Shown: positions 6,004 to 6,590 of the stretch, one piece after another
How the letters are laid out: every line of letters starts with the position of its first letter
Position numbering within the stretch: position 1 is the stretch's first letter
Assembly (NCBI GenBank): GCA_023435645.1
Contig: JAEYRK010000090.1
Coordinates: 1-6,590 of the forward strand
Direction of reading: 5' to 3'
From: Bacillota bacterium
Lineage (GTDB): Bacteria; Bacillota; Clostridia; Lachnospirales; Lachnospiraceae
Length of the DNA stretch: 6,590 bases
The notes under the pieces: model-generated
Database searches by the model: none
Seen by the model: the letters and a program-made list of their open reading frames with translations, nothing else
Told to the model about the DNA's origin: nothing
Translations under genes and position numbers: made by a program

Positions 6004-6026
6004 GCAAGGGACGGAATGGAGATCAT

Positions 6027-6236
6027 ATGGAGGAAAAGGATTTTAAACTGGAGGAGTCCTTTGAGAAGTTAAATGAGATTATTGAGTCGCTGGAGAAGCC
6101 CGATATTACATTGGAAAATTCCTTCACTTTATATCAAGAGGGAATGAAGCTGCTTAAGGCTTGCAATGATTCCATTGATCGGGTGGAGAAGGAACTGATC
6201 ATATTAAGTGGAAACGGTGAGACAAATGAACTTTAA
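6027..6236 (+). CDS. xseB: XseB, exodeoxyribonuclease VII small subunit
   Basis: XseB is the small helical subunit that binds the coiled-coil arm of XseA to form active exonuclease VII. It is a 69-residue, highly charged protein with two predicted helices. The family pattern is clear: SFEKLNEIIESLEKPDITLE (11-30), then NSFTLYQEGMKLLKACNDSI (31-50) and DRVEKEL. It is slightly shorter than the roughly 80 residues common in the family, mostly at the C-terminus, where the last residues overlap the start of ispA. The ATG at 6027 has GGAG at 6018-6021, five bases upstream. The gap from xseA is 128 bases, whereas these two genes are often nearly touching in other Firmicutes. Confidence 0.95.
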   Translation: MEEKDFKLEESFEKLNEIIESLEKPDITLENSFTLYQEGMKLLKACNDSIDRVEKELIILSGNGETNEL

Positions 6237-6590
6237 TGTTGAGCGGCAGAATAGGGTTTCAGAAATTGAAGCCATACTGCATAAATATATACCGCAGGAG
6301 TTTGGGGAACAGAAAACTGTGATGGAAGCCATGAATTACAGTCTGTTGGCAGGAGGAAAGCGACTTCGTCCGATGCTAATGCTGGAAAGCTATCGTCTGT
6401 TTGGAGGGGAGGATCTGACCTTATTGGAGCCCTTCCTGGCAGCAATTGAAATGATCCATACTTACTCTCTGGTCCATGATGATCTTCCCAGTATGGATAA
6501 TGATGAGTACCGGAGGGGGAGGAAGACCACCCATGTGGTTTATGGAGAGGCCATGGCCCTTCTGGCAGGAGATGGTCTTTTAAACTATGC
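6226..6590 (+). CDS. ispA: IspA, farnesyl diphosphate synthase (5' part; runs off the window)
   Basis: This is a short-chain trans-polyprenyl diphosphate synthase that joins isopentenyl diphosphate to dimethylallyl and geranyl diphosphate to make farnesyl diphosphate, the precursor of undecaprenyl phosphate and quinones. The first 121 codons are present of an expected total of about 290-300. Substrate-binding LAGGKRLRP is at 41-49. The first aspartate-rich motif is DDLPSMD (85-91), the DDxxxxD form typical of bacterial FPP synthases, followed by RRGRKTTHVVYGEAMALLAG (96-115). Tyr80 is five residues before the motif; in the Geobacillus enzyme a Tyr at this place limits the chain to C15, which supports the FPP assignment. 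The ATG at 6226 overlaps the xseB end by 11 bases; GGTGA at 6216-6220, inside xseB, is its likely ribosome site. The second aspartate-rich motif lies beyond the window. Confidence 0.93.
   Translation, partial: MNFNVERQNRVSEIEAILHKYIPQEFGEQKTVMEAMNYSLLAGGKRLRPMLMLESYRLFGGEDLTLLEPFLAAIEMIHTYSLVHDDLPSMDNDEYRRGRKTTHVVYGEAMALLAGDGLLNY

Noticed and set aside
5606..6026. Minus-strand open frames opposite the end of xseA and the xseA-xseB spacer
   Set aside because: They have compositions expected of antisense frames and no recognisable domain. They overlap a firm plus-strand gene.

Overview
This window is a stretch of ordinary chromosome from an endospore-forming, Gram-positive anaerobe of the Clostridia. 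The gene content and protein style fit best with Lachnospiraceae (Clostridium cluster XIVa), but the genus cannot be fixed from sequence alone. The evidence is the presence of the spoIIIA sporulation operon, followed by the conserved Firmicute housekeeping run asp23-family gene, nusB, xseA, xseB, ispA. All genes lie on the + strand. I see no mobile element, CRISPR array, tRNA or rRNA, and no gap longer than 163 bases.

Bases 1-3519 hold the distal part of spoIIIA: the last 60 codons of spoIIIAD, then complete spoIIIAE, spoIIIAF, spoIIIAG and spoIIIAH. Their products form the mother-cell side of the SpoIIIA-SpoIIQ channel (the 'feeding tube') that spans the space between mother cell and forespore during engulfment. 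SpoIIIAE is the polytopic membrane component. SpoIIIAF, AG and AH are membrane-anchored proteins with ring-building folds of the kind found in type III secretion and flagellar rings. A 104-base spacer with possible RNA structure separates spoIIIAD from spoIIIAE. The genes from AE to AH are otherwise tightly packed (1 to 15 bases apart).

Bases 3520-4060 form a self-contained unit. Two overlapping, near-consensus vegetative (sigma-A type) promoters are followed by a GTG-started Asp23/Gls24-family gene (the YqhY type) and a strong intrinsic terminator. This marks the switch from sporulation-controlled to vegetative transcription.

Bases 4061-6590 hold nusB (transcription antitermination), xseA and xseB (the two subunits of exodeoxyribonuclease VII), and the 5' third of ispA (farnesyl diphosphate synthase). 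The ispA start overlaps the xseB end by 11 bases. Compared with the Bacillus subtilis order (spoIIIAH-accB-accC-yqhY-nusB-folD-xseA-xseB-ispA), accB, accC and folD are absent here.

I did not find a novel system. The points most worth a second look are the twin promoter ahead of the asp23-family gene, the terminator directly upstream of nusB without an obvious new promoter, the long Thr/Asp-rich linker in SpoIIIAH, and the structured or unusually long spacers at 186-289 and 5899-6026.
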